From Palsa-883 sp963847615 (GTDB lineage: Bacteria; Pseudomonadota; Alphaproteobacteria; Acetobacterales; Acetobacteraceae): 64,000 bases of DNA. Of the stretch, positions 52,973 to 61,270 are shown piece after piece; the first letter of the stretch is position 1; each line of letters begins with the position of its first letter. The position numbers and the translations under genes were made by a program. The notes beneath the pieces were generated by a model, which did no database searches, was not told the DNA's origin, and saw only the letters and a list, made by a program, of their open reading frames with translations. Location: contig CAWKAN010000020.1 of the NCBI GenBank assembly GCA_963847615.1, positions 186,001-250,000 of the forward strand, in the 5' to 3' direction.

Positions 52973-53788
52973 TCACTGGGCATGGGGTCTTGCCTGCACG
53001 TTTGCCGCGGCGAGCATGGCGGCGACGTCGGCGGCGGAACCGAGCAGCGCGGCACGCAGGCTTTGGCGGGGCGGCGGGGCGGACAGGAAGGACGTGGCGG
53101 CGGGCCCGGTCATGATGCTGGAAGCGGCCGGTGTGAACGACTTGCGCTCACTGGACATGGGGTCCCTCGGGTCAACTGCCCGAGGGCCTGCCACCGGGCG
53201 CCGACCCGGGGGGCCTGCCTGCCCGCCAGCCGGCGTCGCCGCGAGGGCAGCGGCGAGCTGGGTTGCGATGGCGGCGGCGGCCGCCGCGACCGCCTCGCGC
53301 TCACTGGACATGGGGTCTTGCCTGCCAACCGGCTTCGCCGCGAGAGCAGCGGTGTGTCGAGCCGCCGCGGCCGGGGCCGGCGGCTTGGGCATGGCCGCCC
53401 GGGTCGCCGGCTGCGGCTGTGCGCGCGGGGTTTCCGCCTGGCACTGCCGCAGCTCCCGGACCATCTCGGTGTTCATCCGCGACAGCGCCACGGCCTTGCC
53501 GTGCCAGCGGATTGCCGCGTTGTCGGGTATGTCGGGCAGCATGGCGCGGCGGAAGCATTCCATCGAGCCGTAATGCGCGGCGGCGGCGCGGGCGGCGTAG
53601 GTGGCCTCGACCGGGTCGCGCGGGCGGAACGCGGTGATCAGCGCGACGCCGGCCGCGCGCTGGGTCTGAAGCTGCGCCGGGGTGCGTTCGGGGCCGGGCC
53701 GCTGGGCGCCGAAAATGGTGGCGAGCGTCTCGTCGGTGGTGGCCGGATCGAGGGGGAGGTGTGCGGCGGCGGAGGTCTGCGGGGTCAT
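52973..53788 (-). CDS. hypothetical protein with duplicated Ala/Pro-rich C-terminal segments
   Basis: A 271-residue protein of unknown role. Residues 1-120 look globular (ETLATIFGAQRPGPERTP, AAHYGSMECFRRAMLPDIPD, WHGKAVALSRMNTEMVREL). The rest is low-complexity and contains repeated DPMSSER(E/K) segments near residues 158 and 208; at DNA level the repeat CTCACTGGACATGGGGTC occurs twice within the gene, with a weaker third copy across its 3' end. No signal peptide. It borders the inserted islet at 53862. The name-worthy part is the N-terminal helical domain; I cannot assign it. Confidence 0.6.
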   Translation of the reverse strand: MTPQTSAAAHLPLDPATTDETLATIFGAQRPGPERTPAQLQTQRAAGVALITAFRPRDPVEATYAARAAAAHYGSMECFRRAMLPDIPDNAAIRWHGKAVALSRMNTEMVRELRQCQAETPRAQPQPATRAAMPKPPAPAAAARHTAALAAKPVGRQDPMSSEREAVAAAAAAIATQLAAALAATPAGGQAGPPGRRPVAGPRAVDPRDPMSSERKSFTPAASSIMTGPAATSFLSAPPPRQSLRAALLGSAADVAAMLAAANVQARPHAQ

Positions 53789-53861
53789 GGTGGGGGCTCC
53801 GGTCTGGTTGCAGAGGCAGCGCCGAATTATACCCTGGGTTGAGGAATATTGTCAAAGGCGG

Positions 53862-54082
53862 TAGGAATTTACACCTTGTCCCGGTGCTTTGGGATTGCTG
53901 GGATGGGTTGGCCGCGGCACCGGAGCGGCGGTTCAGACGTGGGGTCCGGCGATCGTCATGGTTCCATCGGCTGTCAACGAAAACAGATGGTTCTGGATAC
54001 GGTCGGCCTGACCGTGGTTTCCACGGTGGAAAGCCAGCTTTCAACGACCGTCAACGAGGGGGATTTGTGAACAGGTCTATGA
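53862..54082 (+). repeat. 221-bp inverted repeat, left copy (possible IS5-like remnant)
   Basis: Begins TAGGAATTTACACCTTG and ends GGTCTATGA. It is about 94% identical by eye to the reverse complement of 57397-57617. Both copies translate to a shared segment CQRKQMVLDTVGLTVVSTV, which weakly resembles the KRH..VDT.G core of IS4/IS5-family transposases; the frame ends after about 60 codons. A decayed insertion-sequence end is the best guess. Confidence 0.75.
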
Positions 54083-54228
54083 GGCGGCGTTGGGTCGGTG
54101 GAAGCCGGCTGGTTAGGTTTCGCTTCGGGCTGCCGACCTAAGTGGAGGAGCGGTGGTCTCCGACGCCGAGGGAGTTGCCATCACTACAAAGGCTCGCAAT
54201 GATGCGGGCCGGAATGGAGACGGTTGGG

Positions 54229-55323
54229 ATGAAGCAACTGCTGCTCGGCCTATTTCTGATCCTCGGAGCGCACTCCGCAGCCGCAGCGGAATATTGGTAC
54301 TATTGCGATCCAGCGCACGCATATTATCCATATGTCAGGGCTTGTACGGCCCCTTGGCGTCAGGTCGTTCCGTACGCATATGGCCAACCCGGCTCACAAC
54401 AGTCGCAAGCACCTGCTCCTCCAATCCGGCAAGTACCCGCTGGTTCAACACCGCCGTCTGTGGCCTTCAGGCAAGGTCAGGCAGACCGACAGACTTGGGA
54501 GTCTTGGTTCGGCAAACAGACGGGGGACTATCGCACTGGTGCCGAGTACCGGGCAGGCCATCGTAGCGTGCCAAATCCAGGGCCATGCGGCGGAGCAGGC
54601 AGTCCTGCAACCAGTGTCGAATGGACGGCTGGATGTCTTGCTGCTCAGCAAAAACTGGCAGCCCCGGACGTGCGGCGAAAAACCGAGTCTGAATACCGTC
54701 TTGGATGGAACAACCCGCCATCTGCTGCATCCTCGGCAGCGCCAGCCCAGACCGCCGACGATGAGCGTGCGCATGAACCTCAACCGTTTGTCGTTGCCAT
54801 AAACACATCCGTATCTGGCGGCGCTTCTCCCGTGATCCAAGGGACCACTAATCTGCCTGATGGCACGATACTGTGGGTCAGGCTTTGGCCTCCCTTTCCC
54901 GCCTGCTTTGGCCATTGCGAACCCGTTACAGTCCCGACCGGCTCTGGGCATGATGACGCAGTCGGGGGAGGGGTTATAGTGAAAAGCGGTGAATTCATCG
55001 CTGGTCCCGCTTGGCAGACAGACTGGCCACTCGGCAACGGCACGGGCCAACTAAATCCTGGCAGATACATTCTGGAAGTGTCCTTTTGGGCGGTTGAGCC
55101 TGACCCTTCTCAGCAACGCCAGCCCGCAAGTGTAAAAGCTGTCCTCGGCGCCCACGGCGAATACATGAGAGGGCAACTGGTCGGTGGATGCTGCTTCGGT
55201 TATGGTTCGCCCGGGCGTGCAGCCACGCAAGCTGATGCGCAAAAGGAATCGGGCGATGCACACGCCATGTCTGCCTTTTACGGCCCTGGTGTTTACTATG
55301 CTCGCTATGTTGATGTTCCGTAA
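54229..55323 (+). CDS. secreted protein of unknown function inside the islet
   Basis: A 364-residue protein with a clean Sec signal (MKQLLLGLFLILGAHSAAAA) followed by a Tyr/Cys-rich head EYWYYCDPAHAYYPYVRACT and a Pro/Gln linker. The middle has paired motifs (QTWESWFGKQTGDYRTGAEY, then AGCLAAQQKLAAPDVRRKTE and YRLGWNNPPS); the C-terminal 160 residues look like a beta-rich domain (VIQGTTNLPDGTILWVRLWPP) with CFGHC and CCFGYG cysteines. Similar YYCDP-starting exported proteins occur in alphaproteobacteria without known role. ATG 54229 starts the signal; the frame is open upstream. Confidence 0.75.
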   Translation: MKQLLLGLFLILGAHSAAAAEYWYYCDPAHAYYPYVRACTAPWRQVVPYAYGQPGSQQSQAPAPPIRQVPAGSTPPSVAFRQGQADRQTWESWFGKQTGDYRTGAEYRAGHRSVPNPGPCGGAGSPATSVEWTAGCLAAQQKLAAPDVRRKTESEYRLGWNNPPSAASSAAPAQTADDERAHEPQPFVVAINTSVSGGASPVIQGTTNLPDGTILWVRLWPPFPACFGHCEPVTVPTGSGHDDAVGGGVIVKSGEFIAGPAWQTDWPLGNGTGQLNPGRYILEVSFWAVEPDPSQQRQPASVKAVLGAHGEYMRGQLVGGCCFGYGSPGRAATQADAQKESGDAHAMSAFYGPGVYYARYVDVP

Positions 55324-55399
55324 CCGTCAGAAGGAACGACATCCGAGCTTGGTGGCTATCTCGACCGACCGCATCGCCCCCTCCTCGGCCTCCCGACCG

Positions 55400-55490
55400 T
55401 ACGCCAAATCGTTGGAACAGCCGCTTCATAACGGTCGGCAGCGGATCGTGGGTGAAGCGTTTGAGGGCTTCCTTGTAGGTTCGGCGGGTT
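55400..55490 (-). pseudogene. tyrosine-recombinase N-terminal fragment
   Basis: The minus strand reads RRTYKEALKRFTHDPLPTV, closely matching RRTYKEALERVTHDYLPTL at 57290 on the plus strand. This is the beginning of the SAM-like core-binding domain of phage-type integrases. No catalytic domain follows. Confidence 0.6.
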
Positions 55491-55510
55491 AGAACTCTTA
55501 TGCGCCAGTC

Positions 55511-56113
55511 TCACTGATCCAAACCTGGGATGATAGAACGAGAGATGCACTTGCAGCCTTCATCCTGCCCCGGCGCTGTCAATCGGCCATTCAAGAGCAT
55601 CCCTTTGGCGATATCGTATCGTTTGCCGTTGGCCGCCCTGTGTGTAGCATCCCGGCGAATATCGTTGGCAGAAGGGTTTTTAGGGTTCACGTGGCATGGC
55701 GCTCCACTGTAAACCCAAATAGCATATTTTATGCCAGCCGACACCTGCCGGTTTCGTTCCATCAGTGCCGAAGCCTTGTTGTTCAGACTAAGAGAAATCT
55801 CGCTGGCTCGCCGCCTTGTCATACCGGGTAGGTTCAATTCCATGATAGAGTTAAATAGGGTAGCCGTATCACCGCCTCTGAAAATAGATCGCAAAGCCAA
55901 GTCGTAGATTGTGAAGAAATTAGACTCATCAAACTCCTTCATCTCTTTAATATTATTTGCAAGGTCGGTTTTGACCGCCTCAGTCACCCGCCTGAGGTCG
56001 AACTTCACGGTCGGAATGCCGTAGGCCGGTTCCACGGCCTTACCAGGAGTGGCTGCGGATTCTGCTCTCCCGTTCCCTCTGATCACTGACATGAGTTTCG
56101 AGAAAATCACCAT
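55511..56113 (-). CDS. MuF-like (phage head morphogenesis) domain protein
   Basis: A 200-residue protein. The C-terminal half matches the MuF/SPP1 gp7 pattern: RASEISLSLNNKASALMERN, then KYAIWVYSGAPCHVNPKNP, HRAANGKRYDIAKGMLLNG and the ending GQDEGCKCISRSIIPG. The order is aromatic strand, charged loop, NGK, then the cysteine pair near a Pro/Gly turn. These domains occur in minor capsid proteins and in some polymorphic toxins. The protein has no extra toxin domain after MuF, and no other head gene is nearby. Codon use is AT-richer than the surroundings, suggesting transfer. Confidence 0.65.
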   Translation of the reverse strand: MVIFSKLMSVIRGNGRAESAATPGKAVEPAYGIPTVKFDLRRVTEAVKTDLANNIKEMKEFDESNFFTIYDLALRSIFRGGDTATLFNSIMELNLPGMTRRRASEISLSLNNKASALMERNRQVSAGIKYAIWVYSGAPCHVNPKNPSANDIRRDATHRAANGKRYDIAKGMLLNGRLTAPGQDEGCKCISRSIIPGLDQ

Positions 56114-56159
56114 AATCCTCAGCCTTCCTGGTAGTCGGAGGGGCGCATCGCACCACCGG

Positions 56160-56924
56160 TCAAACCCGCTTGTTGTGGTCTGTTTCGGGTGGGGCTTCCA
56201 AAAATTTCAACTCACCCTTAAGGCACGATGAGTCAACTTTTTTGCATATATGACTGATATCGCCCAGTTTTATTGTAAGAGCAGCATCACCCACTGTCTT
56301 TGTATCAACACAAATCCTAAACTCTTTTTGATACCTGAATCGTAGTTGCTTCCTGAATGGAATCTCTCGTTCTTCAATTTCTCCATTGAATGCCCTATCG
56401 TCGTAATATTCTACGAGCTTCCATTTGTGCTGGTAGCCTTTACGGTGCATCTCTTGCTTTAGGCGCTCAAGGAACGGCCTACCAGAAATAAAAACCGCAT
56501 ACTTGCCAAACTTGAGGCATTGTTCGTCAACAACAATCTGCCTATTTAATTCGAGAAGGTCGTTCTCATCTCCCTCAATCTTCCCATTTACAAACTTGTA
56601 TCCAGTTGTGTAAATTGCATACATACAAAAGACGTGCCAATTATTATGGCGCTCCGAGCCTACAGAGATCGGTGCTGCCAAGTCTTTCTCAGTTATCTCT
56701 GTCTCTAAGCCCAGGTTTGGAACACTCAGCTTTATCAGAATATCATTTGGTTGCCACCACATTGCGACAGCCTCGTTTTCGTCTGCCCGACCGTCTTCAC
56801 ACTCACTCTCAATATTCTGAAAATAAGACAGCCGTTTTAGGTGCAGTTCCCCTCCAATAAATCGATCAGCATATTCTTCTTCTGAAAAGAATTTTACCAA
56901 ACCCAATATTGTCCTGTCCGTCAT
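56160..56924 (-). CDS. unrecognised AT-rich gene, 254-aa cytoplasmic protein
   Basis: I do not recognise this family. The 254-residue product starts TDRTILGLVKFFSEEEYADR and has no signal peptide or membrane helix. It is acidic-aromatic, with GGELHLKRLSYFQNIE, NNWHVFCMYAIY, KYAVFISGRPFLERLKQE and FRYQKEFRICVDT as the most motif-like parts. The composition differs sharply from neighbours, pointing to recent acquisition. It lies upstream of the MuF-like gene on the same strand with a 46-bp gap, so they may be expressed together. Position in a phage-like islet is compatible with a defence or toxin role, but no motif proves one. ATG 56945 is an alternative start. Confidence 0.65.
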   Translation of the reverse strand: MTDRTILGLVKFFSEEEYADRFIGGELHLKRLSYFQNIESECEDGRADENEAVAMWWQPNDILIKLSVPNLGLETEITEKDLAAPISVGSERHNNWHVFCMYAIYTTGYKFVNGKIEGDENDLLELNRQIVVDEQCLKFGKYAVFISGRPFLERLKQEMHRKGYQHKWKLVEYYDDRAFNGEIEEREIPFRKQLRFRYQKEFRICVDTKTVGDAALTIKLGDISHICKKVDSSCLKGELKFLEAPPETDHNKRV

Positions 56925-57220
56925 GCTACCAACCTTCGAGATCATGCTGTGACTAACGATGTTGCTGCGGGCGATCTCCTGCAACGTCTTGTTGGCAGGG
57001 TTGCGCCCCTCATTCTGCCCATCGAAGCCCCGATTTCCTCGGCGGTCAACGCCGCTTCCGGCTGCAACGTGCGTGCAGCGTAGCAGCACAAGTTTCCGTG
57101 TCCAGCAGTCCGTCGTCAGTCTCACCGTCCTGACCGCCCGATCGCACCTCCGGTTCCGGTCATGCCTCGGTACTCATTGTGGAGCCGCCGATCTTTGCCA
57201 ATTCATGATCATCTTTAGCC

Positions 57221-57396
57221 TGATCCCCGGCCTGCGCCAACCTTCTCGATGAGCGTCGTCGCCTCGACCGTCGCGGGCGTCCTCGCCGAACCTACAAGGA
57301 AGCTCTGGAACGTGTCACCCACGATTACCTGCCGACCTTGAAGCCACGGACACAGGAGCGATACCGCACCCACTCGATGTTGGCGGAGCGGCGGGA
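57221..57396 (+). pseudogene. tyrosine-recombinase N-terminal fragment
   Basis: The plus-strand frame reads RRTYKEALERVTHDYLPTL then KPRTQERYRTHSML, the beginning of a phage-type integrase core-binding domain. It is cut off by the right 221-bp inverted repeat at 57397. A related fragment lies at 55400-55490 on the other strand. Confidence 0.7.
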
Positions 57397-57617
57397 TCAT
57401 AGACCTGTTCACAAATCCCCCTCGTTGATGGTCGTTAAAAGCTGGCTTTCCACCGTGGAAACCACGGTCAGGCCGACCGTATCCAGAACCATCTGTTTTC
57501 GTTGACAGCCGATGGAACCATGACGGTCGCTCAGACCCCACGTCTGAACCGCCGCTCCGATGCCGCGGCCGACCCATCCCAGCAATCCCAAGCGCCATGG
57601 CAAGGTGTAAATTCCTA
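57397..57617 (-). repeat. 221-bp inverted repeat, right copy
   Basis: Reverse complement of the left copy at 53862 with roughly a dozen substitutions and two compensating small indels. It interrupts the integrase fragment that ends at 57396, so this repeat arrived after the integrase gene. It carries the same CQRKQMVLDTVGL peptide as the left copy. Confidence 0.75.
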
Positions 57618-57717
57618 AGCCGCCGCCCGCCTGTGCACCAGGGGGCGTCTCCGACATACGGCTCGCGTTCACCCGACTGACAATTCGCCGGCAGGCCGGG
57701 AAGGAACGCACAAAACT

Positions 57718-58014
57718 GTGCCGAGTGCCGCGGCGATCGGGGCGCCCGACCTTGTCGCGCTGGCAGTTGCCCGCAACCAGGACTATATGCGCGGCATGGA
57801 CACCGCCCCGCTCCCTGGCGACAGCCCCCCCGCCGCCCGCTGCGAAACCGCGGCAGACAGGCAGCGCCGGCTCGCCTGGGAGGCCGAGATGATCGCCGAG
57901 GCCCGCGCCGAACTCGACGCCGGCCTGTTCGTCGGCGCGGCCGAGGTTGACGCCTGGATCGACAGTATCGGCACCGACCACGAGCTGCCGCTACCCGCTA
58001 CCCGCCGCCGCTGA
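57718..58014 (+). CDS. ParD-like antitoxin
   Basis: A 98-residue acidic protein whose second half (RLAWEAEMIAEARAELDAG, then EVDAWIDSIGTD) matches short antitoxins that precede ParE-type toxins. GTG 57718 follows GGAAGG and is my choice; ATGs at 57787 and 57796 would still include the toxin-binding half. It is followed 12 bp downstream by a ParE-type toxin gene. The first half may bind DNA but shows no clear ribbon-helix-helix. Confidence 0.75.
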   Translation: MPSAAAIGAPDLVALAVARNQDYMRGMDTAPLPGDSPPAARCETAADRQRRLAWEAEMIAEARAELDAGLFVGAAEVDAWIDSIGTDHELPLPATRRR

Positions 58015-58026
58015 CCGGGCGGCCCG

Positions 58027-58350
58027 ATGGGCATCGGCGTGCCGCGCACGCTGGTCTATGCGCCGCGTGCGCGCGACGACCTCGACGCGATCCGCCGCTG
58101 GTTGACGCAACCAGGCTCAGGGCCGGCGGCACGGCGCCGGCTGACGGCGATCCGGGCAGCGATCAATCGGCTGCGCGAGCACCCCTGCCTTTACCCGGTT
58201 GGCCAGCATCCGGGCGTGCGGGAGCTGCCCTGCGATGGCGGCTACCGGGCGATGTACGAGGTGCGTCCCGATACCGGCCGCGACGAGACCGCCGGCGACG
58301 TGCGGGTGCTGCTTGTGTTCGGCCCCGGCCAGTCCCGCGACCGCCTCTGA
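58027..58350 (+). CDS. ParE/RelE-superfamily toxin
   Basis: A 107-residue protein. The ParE pattern is clear: LVYAPRARDDLDAIRRWL at the start, RLTAIRAAINRLREHPCLYP in the middle and VRELPCDGGYRAMYEVRP near the end. ParE toxins inhibit DNA gyrase, RelE-like ones cut mRNA; I favour ParE by the helical hairpin. It forms a pair with the upstream antitoxin. An in-frame GTG at 58036 is an alternative start. Confidence 0.85.
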   Translation: MGIGVPRTLVYAPRARDDLDAIRRWLTQPGSGPAARRRLTAIRAAINRLREHPCLYPVGQHPGVRELPCDGGYRAMYEVRPDTGRDETAGDVRVLLVFGPGQSRDRL

Positions 58351-58437
58351 CGCCACGCCCGGCGATACGCGCGCCTGAACATTGACCCACCGCCAACGCG
58401 TGACAAGCTGCGCGCCCACAACCCGCACGGAGCCGCC

Positions 58438-59844
58438 ATGCCCGCCCCCTCCCAAGCCACCGTCGAGACCGTGCTCCAGCACATCGACGCCGGCCTGGAC
58501 GCCTCCCGCGCCCGGCTGTTCGACCTGCTGCGCATCCCCTCGATCAGCGCGCAGCCCGCGCACCAGGCCGACTGCCGGCGCGCCGCCGAATGGGTGCGCG
58601 CGCAGCTGGCCGGCCTCGGCTTCGCCACCACGATCCACCCGACCCCGGGCCATCCGGTCGTCGTGGCGCAGCACCCCGGCCCCGCCGGCTACACCGGCCC
58701 GCACGTGCTGTTCTACGGCCATTACGACGTGCAGCCGGTCGATCCGCTGGCGCTATGGCACAGCCCACCCTTCGAGCCGCAGCTTGTCGAGGGCCCGCAC
58801 GGCCCACGCTTCGTCGCGCGCGGCGCGGTGGACGACAAGGGCCAGACCACGACCTTCCTGGAAGCCCTGCGCGCCTGGCACGCCGCTGGCGGCGGCATCC
58901 CGGCGCGGCTCACCCTGGTGATCGAGGGCGAGGAGGAAACCGGCAGCGTCAACCTCGAACCGTTCCTGCTGGCCAACAAGGACGCGCTCAAGTCCGACAT
59001 CGCGCTGATCAGCGACACCAACATGTGGGACATCGACACCCCGGCGGTCACCACGCGGCTGCGCGGCATGGCGTATTTCGAGCTCACCCTGAAAGCCGCC
59101 AACCGCGACCTGCATTCCGGGCTGTTCGGCGGCTCCGCGCTCAATCCGATCAACGCGCTGACCCGCATCCTGGGCGAGCTGCACGACGAAAACGGCCGCA
59201 TCCAGCTGCCCGGCTTCTACGACCGGGTGAAGCCGGTCAGCAACGCGCAGCGCGCGCAATGGGACGCGCTGCACTTCGACGAGGCCGCCTTCCTCGGCGC
59301 CATCGGCCTGACCAAGCCCGCCGGCGAGCGCGGCTACTCGGCGCTGGAGCGGCTGTGGGCGCGCCCGACCGCCGACATCAACGGCATCTGGGGCGGCTAC
59401 ACCGGCGCCGGCAGCAAGACGGTGATCGCCGCGGAGGCCAGCGCCAAGGTGTCGTTCCGCCTGGTCGCCGACCAGGACCCCGAGGAGGTGTTCGCGCAGT
59501 TCCAGCGCTTCGTCACCGACCGGCTGCCCGCGGGCGCCACCGTCACGTTCCAGGTGCATTCGTCCTCGCGCGGGATCGAGGTCAACACCGAGCAGCCCTG
59601 GGTGCGCGCCGCGCTGGAGGTTCTTGGCGCGGAATATGGCTGCAAGGCGGTGCTGATGGGCTGCGGCGGCTCGGTCCCGGTGGTGAACGCGCTGCACCGC
59701 GTGCTGGGCATCGACACGCTGCTGATCGGCTTCGGCCTGGACGACGACCAGGTGCACAGCCCGAACGAAAAGTTCGAGCAGCGCTGCTTCCACAAGGGCA
59801 TCCGCTCGCACGCGCGGTTGCTGGCGAAGTTCGCCGGCGGGTGA
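58438..59844 (+). CDS. M20 family dipeptidase/peptidase
   Basis: A 468-residue M20 metallopeptidase with two-zinc site residues in FYGHYDVQPVDP (His, Asp), AVDDKGQ (bridging Asp), EGEEETGS (Glu pair), LISDTNMWD (Asp) and EQRCFHKG (His). A lid/dimer domain is inserted in the usual place, with DLHSGLFGGSALNPINAL as its hallmark. It cleaves dipeptides or acylated amino acids in the cytoplasm. The stop overlaps the GTG start of fetA, which suggests co-translation but no functional tie is evident. Confidence 0.93.
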   Translation: MPAPSQATVETVLQHIDAGLDASRARLFDLLRIPSISAQPAHQADCRRAAEWVRAQLAGLGFATTIHPTPGHPVVVAQHPGPAGYTGPHVLFYGHYDVQPVDPLALWHSPPFEPQLVEGPHGPRFVARGAVDDKGQTTTFLEALRAWHAAGGGIPARLTLVIEGEEETGSVNLEPFLLANKDALKSDIALISDTNMWDIDTPAVTTRLRGMAYFELTLKAANRDLHSGLFGGSALNPINALTRILGELHDENGRIQLPGFYDRVKPVSNAQRAQWDALHFDEAAFLGAIGLTKPAGERGYSALERLWARPTADINGIWGGYTGAGSKTVIAAEASAKVSFRLVADQDPEEVFAQFQRFVTDRLPAGATVTFQVHSSSRGIEVNTEQPWVRAALEVLGAEYGCKAVLMGCGGSVPVVNALHRVLGIDTLLIGFGLDDDQVHSPNEKFEQRCFHKGIRSHARLLAKFAGG

Positions 59845-60458
59845 GCCCGCCGGCGCCGGCCCGACTGTGCCTGGCCGGCCTGCACAACCGGCTCGCCGGC
59901 CCGTTCGACCTGGCGGTGGACGCCGGCGCGTGCGTCGCGATCACCGGCGCCTCCGGGTCGGGCAAGAGCCTGCTGCTGCGCATGATCGCCGACCTCGATC
60001 CGAACGACGGCGAGGCCTGGCTGGACGGGCGCGAACGGCGCGAATTTTCCGCGCCCATGTGGCGCCACCAGGTGCTCTACAACGCCGCCGAACCCGGCTG
60101 GTGGAGCGAGGACGTCGCCGCGCACTTCCCCGGCGCCGCGATGGACTTCGCCCGAACCATGGCGCCGCGCCTCGCCCTGCCGCCCGAGCTGCTGGGGGCG
60201 AAAGTGCTGCGCCTGTCCACCGGCGAGCGCCAGCGCCTGGCGCTGATCCGCGCGCTGGCCGGCGCGCCCAAGGTGCTGCTGGCGGACGAGCCGACCGGCG
60301 CGCTGGACCAGGCGGCCACGGCGCTGGTCGAGGCCGTCCTGCGCGAACGCCTGGCCGGCGGCATGGCGATCGTCATGGTCACCCACAGCCCGGAGCAGGC
60401 CGCCCGGCTCGGCCACCGGCAGTTCCGCATGCAGGCGCGCCGCCTGGTGGCGCCGTGA
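59841..60458 (+). CDS. fetA: FetA-type ABC ATPase (iron export)
   Basis: A 205-residue ATPase. Walker A is ITGASGSGKSLLLRM, the signature LSTGERQRLALIRAL and Walker B VLLADEPTGALD, with the switch His in VMVTHSPEQ. The short length and the paired UPF0014-type permease match YbbL/FetA, which with FetB exports iron and counters oxidative stress. The GTG start overlaps the M20 stop; its stop overlaps the fetB GTG. Confidence 0.85.
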   Translation: MSPPAPARLCLAGLHNRLAGPFDLAVDAGACVAITGASGSGKSLLLRMIADLDPNDGEAWLDGRERREFSAPMWRHQVLYNAAEPGWWSEDVAAHFPGAAMDFARTMAPRLALPPELLGAKVLRLSTGERQRLALIRALAGAPKVLLADEPTGALDQAATALVEAVLRERLAGGMAIVMVTHSPEQAARLGHRQFRMQARRLVAP

Positions 60459-61270
60459 CCCCGATCCTGCTCAGCCCGGGCGACATCGCCATCGCCGCCG
60501 TGCTGATCCTGCTCGACGGCGTGCTGTCGCTGGTGCTGCGGTTGCGCCTGCACTGGCAGCTCGCCATTGCCACCTTGCGCATGGTGACGCAGCTCGTGCT
60601 GGTCGGGTTCATCCTGCGTGCGGTGTTCGCCATCGCCTCGCCGCCGGCGACGCTGCTGGTGGTGGTGGTGATGGTGGCGATCGCCGGGCGCGAGGTGGCG
60701 GCGCGCCCGGAACAACGCCTCGGCCGCTTCGGCAACTACGCGGTGGGCGCCTCGGCGGTCGCCATGGCCACCTTCCTCACCGCGATCCTGGCGCTGACCA
60801 CGGCGATCCGCCCGCAGCCCTGGTACGACCCGCACTACGCCGTGCCGCTGGCCGGCATCATCCTCGGCAACGTGCTGAACGGCGCCTCGCTGGCGCTCGA
60901 TTCGCTGCTCGGCGGCGTGGTGCGCGAGCGCGCGGCGATCGAGGCGCAACTGGCACTCGGCGCCAGCTACGTCCACGCCATGCGCGGCCTGGTCCGCGCC
61001 TCGGTCCGGCGCGCCCTGCTGCCGATCATCAACACCATGTCGGCCGCCGGGATCATCACCCTGCCGGGCATCATGACCGGGCAGATCCTCGCCGGGATGG
61101 ACCCGCTGGAGGCGGCGAAGTATCAGATCCTGCTGATGTTCCTGTTGTCCGGCGGCAGTGGCCTCGCGGCCGTTGCCGTGGTGTATCTTGCCGCCTGGCG
61201 CCTGACCGACGATCGTCAGCGCCTGCGCCTTGACCGACTGACCGCCAAGCCCCGAGGAAACCAGCCATGA
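60455..61270 (+). CDS. fetB: FetB-type ABC permease (iron export)
   Basis: A 271-residue membrane protein of the UPF0014/FetB family. Helices and conserved parts include LRMVTQLVLVGFILRAVF, PLAGIILGNVLNGASLALDS, and the coupling region ALGASYVHAMRGLVRASVRRALLP with TMSAAGIITLPGIMTGQILAG. It is the channel partner of the preceding ATPase. GTG 60455 overlaps the fetA stop, and its stop overlaps the CBS-BON gene start. Confidence 0.88.
   Translation: MTPILLSPGDIAIAAVLILLDGVLSLVLRLRLHWQLAIATLRMVTQLVLVGFILRAVFAIASPPATLLVVVVMVAIAGREVAARPEQRLGRFGNYAVGASAVAMATFLTAILALTTAIRPQPWYDPHYAVPLAGIILGNVLNGASLALDSLLGGVVRERAAIEAQLALGASYVHAMRGLVRASVRRALLPIINTMSAAGIITLPGIMTGQILAGMDPLEAAKYQILLMFLLSGGSGLAAVAVVYLAAWRLTDDRQRLRLDRLTAKPRGNQP

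Larger units (their letters stand above)
53862..57617. mobile_element. islet bounded by 221-bp inverted repeats with integrase debris and phage-like genes
   Basis: Two 221-bp inverted repeats enclose 3.3 kb that contains a secreted protein gene, a MuF-like phage gene, an unrecognised AT-richer gene and two fragments of a tyrosine-recombinase N-terminus. Base composition between about 55700 and 56950 is visibly more AT-rich than the flanks. No intact transposase or integrase was found, so the islet is probably immobile now. No clear target-site duplication was seen outside the repeats. Confidence 0.7.

Noticed and set aside
57409..57981. A 190-codon minus-strand gene spanning the right inverted repeat
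   Set aside because: Most of it is the antisense of the antitoxin gene; only the short repeat-encoded peptide shared with the left copy is meaningful.
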